A stretch of DNA of 64,000 bases from assembly GCF_015209595.1 (NCBI RefSeq), contig NZ_JADEYS010000020.1, positions 1-64,000 of the forward strand, in the 5' to 3' direction. A program made the translations under genes and the position numbers. Position 1 is the first letter of the stretch. Each line of letters starts with the position of its first letter. The DNA comes from Pontibacterium sinense (lineage in GTDB: Bacteria > Pseudomonadota > Gammaproteobacteria > Pseudomonadales > Balneatricaceae). Shown here in pieces: positions 53,141-60,527 of the stretch. The notes under the pieces were generated by a model. That model was not told the origin of the DNA, made no database searches, and worked only from the letters and a program-made list of their open reading frames with translations.

Positions 53141-54097
53141 ATGACAATAAAATCACCTCGCATTGCGCTCATTCTGCTGTTACTTGTCAGCTTTTTCTGG
53201 GGTGCAGAGTTTGTCCTGATCGATCTGTCGGTCGAGGTTTTACCCACGCATACCTTTAATGCATTACGCTTTGCCATCGCCGCGTTATCTCTGTTGCCCC
53301 TGCTCTACTTTGCCCGTGAAACGATCGAAAAAGGGATGATGCCCAAGCTACTGGGCGCCGGACTGCTCTTAGGTTTTTTGCTGTTTATCGCGTTCTATAC
53401 GCAGACCGAAGGCTTACGTTACACCAGCGTATCCAACGCCGGATTTATTACCGGCCTAAACGTCCCGCTGGTACCGGTACTGGCCTTCCTGCTGTTCCGA
53501 CAGCATGCGCGCATGAATGTGTGGATTGGCGTTATCACGGCGACCGCCGGACTCTACTTGCTCACCATGAGCGATACACTGGCGCTGAATGAGGGGGATA
53601 TTCTGGTGCTGATCTGTGCCTTCTGTTTTGCGGCCCACATTATCCTGACGGGGCGTTTTGTCAGCACCCTTCCCGTCACACTGCTCAGCATTATTCAGCT
53701 GACTGCCGTGATGGTATACAGCACGATTGCCGCCTGGCTAAGTCCTGATCCGGCGTTCTACTATCCGGAAGCGACTCCGGTTAGCTGGCAGGAACAGCTG
53801 TCATCACCGATCATCATTGTATCGATTCTGGTCGCTGCAATATTCGGCACGGCTTATGCGTTCTGGGCTCAATCCGCCTGTCAGATGATCATCGAACCGC
53901 ATAAGGTTGCGCTAGTCTTTGCCACCGAACCGGTATTTGCACATGTCGCCGCATGGCTATTTCTGGGAGAACATCTGGGGACACAAGGCATGATGGGGGC
54001 GGGCTTAATTATCGCCGCAATGCTGATATCCGAACTCGGGGATCGAAAACATCCACCGAAAATGGAGCCGCTGGATCATACCGCAGTGGCGGAATAG
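53141..54097 (+). CDS. DMT superfamily (EamA) transporter
   Basis: A 318-residue inner-membrane protein with ten hydrophobic helices arranged as two EamA repeats (second repeat from about residue 165). ALILLLLVSFFWGAEFVLIDLSVEVLPTH at the N-terminus is a typical first helix, and the C-terminal repeat contains FATEPVFAHVAAWLFLGE. It probably exports an amine or metabolite. It is 118 bases downstream of the NhaC gene. The last 18 residues form a charged cytoplasmic tail. It is only distantly similar to the DMT protein at 2952. Confidence 0.86.
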   Translation: MTIKSPRIALILLLLVSFFWGAEFVLIDLSVEVLPTHTFNALRFAIAALSLLPLLYFARETIEKGMMPKLLGAGLLLGFLLFIAFYTQTEGLRYTSVSNAGFITGLNVPLVPVLAFLLFRQHARMNVWIGVITATAGLYLLTMSDTLALNEGDILVLICAFCFAAHIILTGRFVSTLPVTLLSIIQLTAVMVYSTIAAWLSPDPAFYYPEATPVSWQEQLSSPIIIVSILVAAIFGTAYAFWAQSACQMIIEPHKVALVFATEPVFAHVAAWLFLGEHLGTQGMMGAGLIIAAMLISELGDRKHPPKMEPLDHTAVAE

Positions 54098-54176
54098 CGC
54101 TGTTGTTTAAACGAGGGCTGGGACAGGCGTAGCAACCTCCTCCCAAGCCCTTGGCAGGTAATTCTGAAACGGGAAA

Positions 54177-54680
54177 TTAGAGAGTCACCGCATGTTGAGC
54201 CTGAGTATTCAGTCGACTGCAGATCGCATCGAGATCGGTAATCTCACGGCTCATTTCGCGGGTCATATTGATCAGGAAGATCACAAAGTCGGCGGGAAAG
54301 CGGTCACACACCTGATGAAATAACTCACAGGAGATCTCCAGCACCGTGGTATGTTGCTCAACAACCCCCATCCCAACGCGGCTTTGTAATCCGATCATGC
54401 CAGAGAAACCGATCTGTTCGCCGCTTTTAAAACTTCGAATATAGACCTGCTCATCACCCTCACAACGGTAATACGCCACACGCCCACTGAGCAGAATGTA
54501 AAACTGATCAGATCGTTCGCCGCGCCCAAATAAAACCGTACCGGGACTACAATCCAACACCCTCCCCTGAGAGAACAGAAAGTCGACGCTGTCGCGACTT
54601 AACGCTCCAAACATCGACAGTTCCTGACAGTTTTCATGGGGATAGCGGTTAATCACTTGCGAATCGGATAGTTGTAACAT
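54177..54680 (-). CDS. Stand-alone cyclic-nucleotide-binding-domain protein (paralog)
   Basis: A 167-residue protein, homologous to the one at 36191 over most of its length: FGALSRDSVDFLFSQGRV, PGTVLFGRGERSDQFYILLSGRVAYY and GEQIGFSGMIGLQSRVG. As in the paralog, there is no DNA-binding domain, and the C-terminal helix is INMTREMSREITDLDAI. It may sense a nucleotide and bind a partner protein. It lies convergent with the EamA gene. A palindrome ATACCC-N4-GGGTAT lies 55 bases upstream of the start. Confidence 0.8.
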   Translation of the reverse strand: MLQLSDSQVINRYPHENCQELSMFGALSRDSVDFLFSQGRVLDCSPGTVLFGRGERSDQFYILLSGRVAYYRCEGDEQVYIRSFKSGEQIGFSGMIGLQSRVGMGVVEQHTTVLEISCELFHQVCDRFPADFVIFLINMTREMSREITDLDAICSRLNTQAQHAVTL

Positions 54681-54734
54681 GGCATTTCACCTCAACAATT
54701 ACCCTCATTTAACGCCTGTTCAATCATTATTCAC

Positions 54735-54750
54735 ATACCCCCGAGGGTAT
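54735..54750. promoter_or_regulatory. ATACCC-N4-GGGTAT palindrome before the cyclic-nucleotide-binding gene
   Basis: ATACCC (54735-54740), CCGA, GGGTAT (54745-54750). The same arms and spacing occur at 49981 before the PuuB-like gene, implying a common regulator. Confidence 0.5.
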
Positions 54751-54797
54751 AGAACAACCGATGAATATGATTTGAGATCGCTGCTATACAGCAGGAT

Positions 54798-55154
54798 TCA
54801 ACTCTCTTCGTAAATGGCGTAGAACTTCTGTGCTTCCCCGATTGTTTCCCACGTCCCCTCATAACCCGCGGGGATTACGAAGGCATCGCCTGAGTTGATC
54901 TCCTCTGATACTCCCGCGGCATCGGTAAGAATTGCCTTACCTTTGATCAGGTAACAAAACTCATCCTCGGTGTAATTCAGAGTCCACCGACCTTCGGTGG
55001 ATGACCAAACTCCACAGAAGAAGTTTTCCTTGCTGTTGGTAAACAGATTATGAATCACCTCTTGGGGAGCACCCGCGAGAACACGGTCAGCGCTGATAGG
55101 CATCGCCTGGCTAGCGTTGCAAGAAGGGGTGATACGTAATAGTTGTTGCGTCAT
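54798..55154 (-). CDS. Cupin domain protein (DUF861/Cupin_3)
   Basis: A 118-residue single-cupin protein. The Cupin_3 pattern is WSSTEGRWTLNYTEDEFCYLIKGKAIL (about 51-77) and the strand SGDAFVIPAGYEGTWE. The usual metal-binding histidines are largely absent, as in many DUF861 members. The longer frame uses TTG at 55169; ATG at 55154 with GAGG nine bases upstream is the better start (MTQQLLRITPS). Such cupins frequently sit beside puu/spu genes, but their function is not established. Confidence 0.8.
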   Translation of the reverse strand: MTQQLLRITPSCNASQAMPISADRVLAGAPQEVIHNLFTNSKENFFCGVWSSTEGRWTLNYTEDEFCYLIKGKAILTDAAGVSEEINSGDAFVIPAGYEGTWETIGEAQKFYAIYEES

Positions 55155-55253
55155 CTGTGCAAACCTCAAAATGTTAAACGATAGAGCGATGCACCGGGAG
55201 ATCGGCGCATCAGAATTTGAGGTAGCTTTTTGTGCGGAGAGATAAAGAGACGA

Positions 55254-55964
55254 TCAGCTGCCGGGCTGGCTCTGAGACTGATCCAGGTGCTGTTGCAGCA
55301 AGGTACAGAGCATGAATTTCAGATCAGCCAGCGTACGCTTGGCCCGCTCGCCACTCTGGTGGACCACCACCAGAAACACACTGTGGCTGGTTTCCAGATA
55401 GAGTCGTCCCAGACGCTCACGCTCTTTCAAGTGCCGGTTAATACCCATGCGCTTGAAGATCGCAGCCATTCGGGAGATCACCAGATCATCATGCTGTGCA
55501 TCCAGTTCACGCAACGCCGGTACAGAGAACATCGCCTGCACCAGTGTCAGTACAGCCTTCTGTTTCTTGTACACCTTGAGGTTCTTCGCCAGCATCTGCT
55601 CCACCAGCTCATCCAGCGGCATATCCTCGACAGGCCATGCCGCAATCTCGGTCAGAACCTTGTCGATCTCTTCCAGCCAGCGCAGCCCCATGGCATATAG
55701 AATCGCATGTTTGTTGGGGAAATAGTGGTACAACGAACCCACTGAAATCCCAACCTCTTTGGCGATCAGAATGGTATTCAGATCATCAAAACCAACACGC
55801 TCCAGCAATTCGCTGGTGACGTCTATTATCTCTTTCGAACGCTTCTTCGAACGACCTTGGACAGGCGCATTGCGCGGCTTCAAATCCTGCGATTTAGCCT
55901 GGGTTGGCAGGGGTTTGTCACCGTTTGGCAAAGGCTTTGTGTCCATCTTGTCGCTCACTAACAC
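55254..55964 (-). CDS. TetR family transcriptional regulator
   Basis: A regulator of up to 236 residues. The TetR helix-turn-helix is at about residues 63-92 (NTILIAKEVGISVGSLYHYFPNKHAIL, with SLYHYF as recognition helix). A basic leader of about 40 residues (PVQGRSKKRSKEI) precedes it. The frame begins with GTG at 55964; ATG at 55946 is also possible. The C-terminal domain (YLETSHSVFLVVVHQSGERAKR) is like TetR_C members. It is close to the second PuuB-like gene and may bind the CGAAT-N4-ATTCG palindromes in the 57.3-57.8 kb promoter region (inference). Confidence 0.87.
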   Translation of the reverse strand: MLVSDKMDTKPLPNGDKPLPTQAKSQDLKPRNAPVQGRSKKRSKEIIDVTSELLERVGFDDLNTILIAKEVGISVGSLYHYFPNKHAILYAMGLRWLEEIDKVLTEIAAWPVEDMPLDELVEQMLAKNLKVYKKQKAVLTLVQAMFSVPALRELDAQHDDLVISRMAAIFKRMGINRHLKERERLGRLYLETSHSVFLVVVHQSGERAKRTLADLKFMLCTLLQQHLDQSQSQPGS

Positions 55965-56030
55965 GTATCCAGAAATCTAAAGATCCGCATTATAGAGTAA
56001 AAGCCACCTTAAATCTGACTGTTTAAACCG

Positions 56031-57314
56031 TCAGAAAAATCGGTCTCGCATGGAGTAATAGAGCATGCCTGCCACCAGTCCGGGCCAGCGCAGCAGGGTG
56101 CCACCGGGGAAACTGGGCGCAGGTACCTTCGCGAACGTATCAAACTTCTCAGCCGAACCGGAGATCGCATCAGCCATCAGCTTTCCGCCCAAGGTTGCCA
56201 GTGCCACACCATGGCCGGAGTAGCCCTGCGCTACAAACAGATTGTCCTCCACCCGATCAAAATAGGGCATGCGATTGAGTGTGATCGCCAACGTGCCACC
56301 CCAACCGTAATCGATACGCAGGTCTTTCAGCTCGGGATAAAACTCCAGCATGTACTGGCGTACAAAGGTGCCAATATCACTGGGGAATTTGGTGCTGTAG
56401 TTTTCACCGCCCCCCCACAGAAGGCGGTTATCACCGGACAGCTTGAAGTAATTGATCACGAATTTAGAATCCGCCACCGCCACATCGTCACGATTGATTC
56501 GGCGACAGAGCGATTCACTCAAGGGTTCGGTCGCCAGAATGAAGTTATTGATCGGCATAATCTTACCGGCGATACGTGGCTCCAGCTTGCCCAGATAGCC
56601 ATTACACGCCAGCATAATGTACTTGGCGTTAACCACACCATGAGTGGTTTCCACCTGAGCATCGGATCCCGCCCGGTAGTTAGTCACACGACTGCTTTCA
56701 AAGATCTGAACACCCGCTTTTTCAGCCGCCGCCGCCAGACCTAATGCGTAGTTCAGGGGATGCAGATGCACGGCTTGGGTCCAGTACTCACCGGCGTGAT
56801 AGCGCTCAGTGCCCAGCATATTGGCCACTTCGTCACGCTCAACGTAACGGATCGCGCCATAGTCCAGCACCTCTTGCTTGTAGGCCACGGTCTTTTTCAT
56901 CTCTTCACAGTGACCGGGTTTGGCCGCCACATGCAGCACACCCTGCTTAAGATCACACTGGATGTTGTGTTTGTGGATCAGATCTTTCACCAGATCGACC
57001 GATTCCAGCGACATATCCCACAGTGCATCCGCCGCCTGACGGCCCACTTTGGCGATCAGATCCTCGTGCCCCATATTGTGGCCCTGACATACCTGGCCAC
57101 CATTGCGACCCGATGCCCCCCAGCCGACCCGCTCTGCTTCAAGCAGCGCGACGGAATAGCCCTTTTCGGTCAGATGCAGTGCTGCGGACAGACCGGTAAA
57201 ACCCGCACCTATCACACAAACATCGGCACTGATCTCACCTTTCAGCTCCGGGTAATCATTTTTATTGTTTGCTGAGTCTACATAGTAGGAAGACTCATAC
57301 CCCTTTAAGCTCAT
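56031..57314 (-). CDS. puuB: FAD-dependent gamma-glutamylputrescine oxidase-like protein (PuuB-like)
   Basis: A 427-residue flavoprotein of the PuuB type, paralogous to the one at 50125. It begins MSLKGYESSYYVDSANNKNDYPELKG, and the FAD motif is VIGAGFTGLSAALHLTE (about 36-52), followed by GWGASGRNGGQVCQGHNMGHE. The C-terminal FVAQGYSGHGVALATLGGK is conserved. The longer frame starts with TTG at 57332; ATG 57314 has GGAG eight bases upstream and is the likely start. It is divergent from the glutamine-synthetase-like ligase, which should supply its substrate. This one is the better candidate for the pathway oxidase. Confidence 0.88.
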   Translation of the reverse strand: MSLKGYESSYYVDSANNKNDYPELKGEISADVCVIGAGFTGLSAALHLTEKGYSVALLEAERVGWGASGRNGGQVCQGHNMGHEDLIAKVGRQAADALWDMSLESVDLVKDLIHKHNIQCDLKQGVLHVAAKPGHCEEMKKTVAYKQEVLDYGAIRYVERDEVANMLGTERYHAGEYWTQAVHLHPLNYALGLAAAAEKAGVQIFESSRVTNYRAGSDAQVETTHGVVNAKYIMLACNGYLGKLEPRIAGKIMPINNFILATEPLSESLCRRINRDDVAVADSKFVINYFKLSGDNRLLWGGGENYSTKFPSDIGTFVRQYMLEFYPELKDLRIDYGWGGTLAITLNRMPYFDRVEDNLFVAQGYSGHGVALATLGGKLMADAISGSAEKFDTFAKVPAPSFPGGTLLRWPGLVAGMLYYSMRDRFF

Positions 57315-57666
57315 AACTTCATCTCCAGCCAAGTTAAAGGCCTCGCAAATACAGGACTTTTTTCAAATCCGAGCTACAAAAACCCAAACACAGCCACACA
57401 ACAAACCGAATAATACTTCTAATAAATATAGCTCGCAAGCAGCGTACCATGATGCATTTTTTTAATTTTTGTGTTGATTATGAGAATTCTTTTAAATAAC
57501 CTAAAAACCGAATGATGATTCGAATTAACCTGCGCCACACAACAAAACAAACCGAATCATTATTCGAATTAATATTATTACCGTGCCGCGATACCCAGCC
57601 AACACTCTGCCGCTGAACAGATCAGCTAGAGTTAACGGTAGATGGGTAGGCCGCAGTGAGCCGGAC
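57315..57666. promoter_or_regulatory. Divergent puuB/puuA promoter region with operator-like palindromes
   Basis: An AT-rich region between the divergent puuB-like and puuA-like genes. CGAAT-GATG-ATTCG (57509-57522) and CGAAT-CATT-ATTCG (57553-57566) are perfect five-base inverted repeats with the same four-base spacing. They are 44 bases apart, about four helical turns, and each is followed by AATTAA. A weaker third site CGAAT-AATA-CTTCT is at 57407-57420. They look like operators for one dimeric regulator, perhaps the TetR protein at 55254. No gene is present. Confidence 0.6.
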
Positions 57667-57724
57667 TAAGGAACCTACGACATCGCCCGCAGAGAAAGTC
57701 TCGGACTGGTTCGCAGGTTCCCTA
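57667..57724 (+). ncRNA. Structured leader element A upstream of the puuA-like gene
   Basis: A 58-base element ending 35 bases before the ligase ATG. Its ends GGAACCTACG (57670-57679) and CGCAGGTTCC (57712-57721) are complementary except for one mismatch. The centre CGCAGAGAAAGTCTCGGACT contains GAGA-AAG-TCTC and CCG/CGG pairing. The central 21 bases and the following CAGGTTCCC are identical to an element in the same orientation before the amidotransferase gene (63468-63414, minus strand). This suggests a cis-acting RNA or repeat with a regulatory role. Confidence 0.5.
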
Positions 57725-57758
57725 AACAAAAGACACTAGAAATATAAAAAGGTGATTT

Positions 57759-59105
57759 ATGGAAGCCTTTACCAGGTTTCTCAAAGAGAACGCCATCACA
57801 GAAGTTGAGTCGACATTCCCTGACATGACAGGCAATGCACGAGGTAAGTTTTACCCAACCAACAAGTTCATCGACGAACAAGGCGGTAAAATCCCCGAAA
57901 CCCTGCTGGTGCAGACCGTGAACGGGGAATGGGCCAACAACCACTACGACATCGTTGATCCCACCGACAAAGATATGGTGCTGGTACCTGATCCCGATAC
58001 CCTGCGCAATGTCCCTTGGGCGGATGAACCCACCGCGCAGGTGATCAACGACTGCTACACTCGTGACGGCAACTTACACCCGCTCGCCAGTCGCTCCGTT
58101 TTACGGCGCGTATTAGCGCTGTATGAAAAAGAGGGACTGGCTCCCGTCATCGCGCCGGAAGTTGAGTTCTATCTGGTCCAAAAAAATCTCGACCCGGACT
58201 ACGAGCTCAAACCCGCCACCGGTCGTTCCGGTCGCCGTGAAACCGCACGCCAGTCATACAGTATTGATGCGGTAAACGAGTTCAATCCGGTGATCGATAC
58301 GCTCTACAACTACTGTGACGCTCAAGGTCTGGATGTCGACACGCTGATCCACGAATCCGGTGCCGCGCAGATGGAGATCAACTTCCTGCACGGCGATGCG
58401 CTCAAGCTGGCGGATCAGGTCTTTGTCTTCAAACGCACCTTGCGTGAAACCGCCCTGAAACACGATATGTACGCAACCTTTATGGCCAAGCCGATGCAGC
58501 ACGAACCCGGCAGCTCCATGCATATCCACCAGAGCCTGATCGACATCAAGACCGGCAAGAATATCTTTGCCGGCGAGAAAGAAGGCGAGTTCTCAGATGC
58601 GTTTTATCACTACATGGGCGGATTACAGAAATTCACCCAGCACGCGATCTCTTTCTATGCCCCCAACGTGAACTCGTATCGTCGCTTTACACCCGAGATG
58701 TCTGCTCCGGTGAACTTTGAATGGGGTATCGACAACCGCACCGCCGGTTTACGCGCACCCGATGTACCGCTCGCCGCCAGCCGCATCGAGAACCGCTTTG
58801 CAGGGGCCGATTGCAACCCCTATCTGGCGATTGCGGCCAGCCTTGCCTGCGGTTATCTCGGCCTGAAAGCCCAATTGCAGCCGGGCCAACCCAATCAGGG
58901 GCTGGCAGCGGATGAAGGTGATCCTGTAGAGGTCGCCCGTTCGCTGGAAGAAGCCCTGCGCCTGCTTGAAGACTGCCCCGAGCTGCAAGAGATCTTGGGT
59001 GAAAAATTTGTAGAAGCATACGTGGGTGTTAAACGTGCCGAGTTTGAAACCTTCCATCAGGTCATCAGCTCCTGGGAGCGTGAATTCCTGCTGATGACCG
59101 TTTAA
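57759..59105 (+). CDS. puuA: Glutamine-synthetase family gamma-glutamylputrescine ligase (PuuA-like)
   Basis: A 448-residue protein of the glutamine-synthetase superfamily, PuuA/SpuI branch. The N-terminal beta-grasp contains ITEVESTFPDMTGNARGKFYP. The catalytic part has IAPEVEFYLVQKNLD (metal-binding glutamates), GAAQMEINFLHGDALKLADQ, TFMAKPMQHEPGSSMHIHQSL and FEWGIDNRTAGLRAPD. It should join glutamate to putrescine with ATP. AAGG lies six bases before the ATG. It is divergent from the PuuB-like gene and followed by the PotF-like binding protein. A structured leader lies directly upstream. Confidence 0.9.
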   Translation: MEAFTRFLKENAITEVESTFPDMTGNARGKFYPTNKFIDEQGGKIPETLLVQTVNGEWANNHYDIVDPTDKDMVLVPDPDTLRNVPWADEPTAQVINDCYTRDGNLHPLASRSVLRRVLALYEKEGLAPVIAPEVEFYLVQKNLDPDYELKPATGRSGRRETARQSYSIDAVNEFNPVIDTLYNYCDAQGLDVDTLIHESGAAQMEINFLHGDALKLADQVFVFKRTLRETALKHDMYATFMAKPMQHEPGSSMHIHQSLIDIKTGKNIFAGEKEGEFSDAFYHYMGGLQKFTQHAISFYAPNVNSYRRFTPEMSAPVNFEWGIDNRTAGLRAPDVPLAASRIENRFAGADCNPYLAIAASLACGYLGLKAQLQPGQPNQGLAADEGDPVEVARSLEEALRLLEDCPELQEILGEKFVEAYVGVKRAEFETFHQVISSWEREFLLMTV

Positions 59106-59198
59106 CCGTTTTAAGCCGTCACCGTATTCAATCCAGTCAGATGAATACGGTGACTGACTGAATTTCGAATACCTGAATCCGATGCGAGGCAAAAAATA

Positions 59199-60326
59199 AT
59201 GAAAACAGCGTCACCCTCTCGTTTGAAGAAAACACTGGCCACTGCAGCAATCAGCTTGGCCGCACTAACACCAATGACCCACGTACAGGCCGACGAAGTT
59301 CTGAACTTCTACAACTGGTCCGACTATATTGCTGAAGAGACCATCGCCCGTTTTGAAAAAGAAACGGGCATCAAAGTGGTGTACGACGTATACGACAGTA
59401 ACGAAACGCTGGAAGCCAAATTGCTGGCGGGCAACTCCGGTTACGATCTGGTCGTACCCAGCTCTCACTTTATGGCACTGCAGATCAAAGCCGGTATTTT
59501 CCAGCCACTGGATAAAGGCAAACTGTCCAACCTGCCCCATCTCGATGCCTCTTTGATGAAAACGCTGCAAGCCAAAGATCCAAGCAACCAATACGGCGTA
59601 CCCTATCTATGGGGCACCACCGGCATCGGCTACAACCCGAAACAGGTGGCTGAGGTGTTAGGCGAAGATGCACCGGTGGATAGCTGGGAGCTGGTATTCA
59701 ATCCCAAATACATGGAAAAACTGGCCAAGTGCGGCGTGACGTTTCTTGACTCGCCCGACGAGATGTTCTCATTTGCGATGATCTACGCAGGAATGGACCC
59801 AAACTCCAACAAACGCGCCGACTTCAAGCCGAGCAGCCCAGCGGTCAAGGCACTAAAAGCCGTTCGCCCCCATATTAAGCAGTTCACTTCATCCCAGTAC
59901 ATTAACGACCTGGCAAACGGTGATAGCTGTGTCGCGGTGGGGTTCTCCGGTGACATTTTTCAGGCCTCAGCCCGCGCAGAGGAAGCCAATAACGGTATCG
60001 AAGTGGCCTATAGCATTCCGAAGGAAGGCACCGAGATCTGGTTTGATATGCTGCTGATTCCGGCCGATGCAAAGAATTCCGAGAATGCACATAAGTTCAT
60101 TAACTACCTGATGCGCCCGGATGTGATCGCCGAAATCACCGACTACGTGTGGTACGCCAATCCTAACAAAGATGCGACCAGGCTGATCGATCAGGAGATT
60201 GCCCGCAACCCCGCGATCTACCCAACAGAAGAGACCAAAAAGAACCTGTTTATCAGCGAACAGGTCACACCAAAGATTGCCAAGATCCGCAACCGCGTCT
60301 GGTCTGATCTCAAAGCCGGACGCTAA
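59199..60326 (+). CDS. potF: Polyamine ABC transporter substrate-binding protein (PotF/SpuD-like)
   Basis: A 375-residue periplasmic protein with a signal peptide (about residues 1-31, ending VQA). The mature start DEVLNFYNWSDYIAEETIARFEKETGIKVVYDVYDSNETLEAKLL is the PotF/SpuD signature, split across residues 32-76. YLWGTTGIGYNP and LINYLMRPDVIAEITDYVWYANPN are also conserved. It should bind putrescine and deliver it to a PotGHI-type ABC transporter, whose permease end is at 63735. GAGG precedes the ATG. It is followed by two hairpins. Confidence 0.92.
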   Translation: MKTASPSRLKKTLATAAISLAALTPMTHVQADEVLNFYNWSDYIAEETIARFEKETGIKVVYDVYDSNETLEAKLLAGNSGYDLVVPSSHFMALQIKAGIFQPLDKGKLSNLPHLDASLMKTLQAKDPSNQYGVPYLWGTTGIGYNPKQVAEVLGEDAPVDSWELVFNPKYMEKLAKCGVTFLDSPDEMFSFAMIYAGMDPNSNKRADFKPSSPAVKALKAVRPHIKQFTSSQYINDLANGDSCVAVGFSGDIFQASARAEEANNGIEVAYSIPKEGTEIWFDMLLIPADAKNSENAHKFINYLMRPDVIAEITDYVWYANPNKDATRLIDQEIARNPAIYPTEETKKNLFISEQVTPKIAKIRNRVWSDLKAGR

Positions 60327-60374
60327 CTGACTGTTTCGAGCGAACTGCCACCCTCATTCGGGCGGCAAATCTCC

Positions 60375-60459
60375 CGGATCTGAAGGTGCATTAGATCCGT
60401 TCTTCTCCCCGACTTAAGTTTGGTTGTCGCTCAGCCAGATGTATGTCGGGGATTTTTTT
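60375..60459 (+). terminator. Two successive hairpins ending the puuA-potF transcript
   Basis: CGGATCT (60375-60381) with AGATCCG (60393-60399), then CCCCGAC (60407-60413) with GTCGGGG (60445-60451) followed by seven T residues. The second has a 31-base loop but a good T tract; the first may act as an mRNA end or processing site. Confidence 0.7.
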
Positions 60460-60527
60460 GTTGCTGGGCCGACAGGTGACAAAAGGGACAACGGATCGAC
60501 ATACCTCTCCAGGAAGGACACATACCC

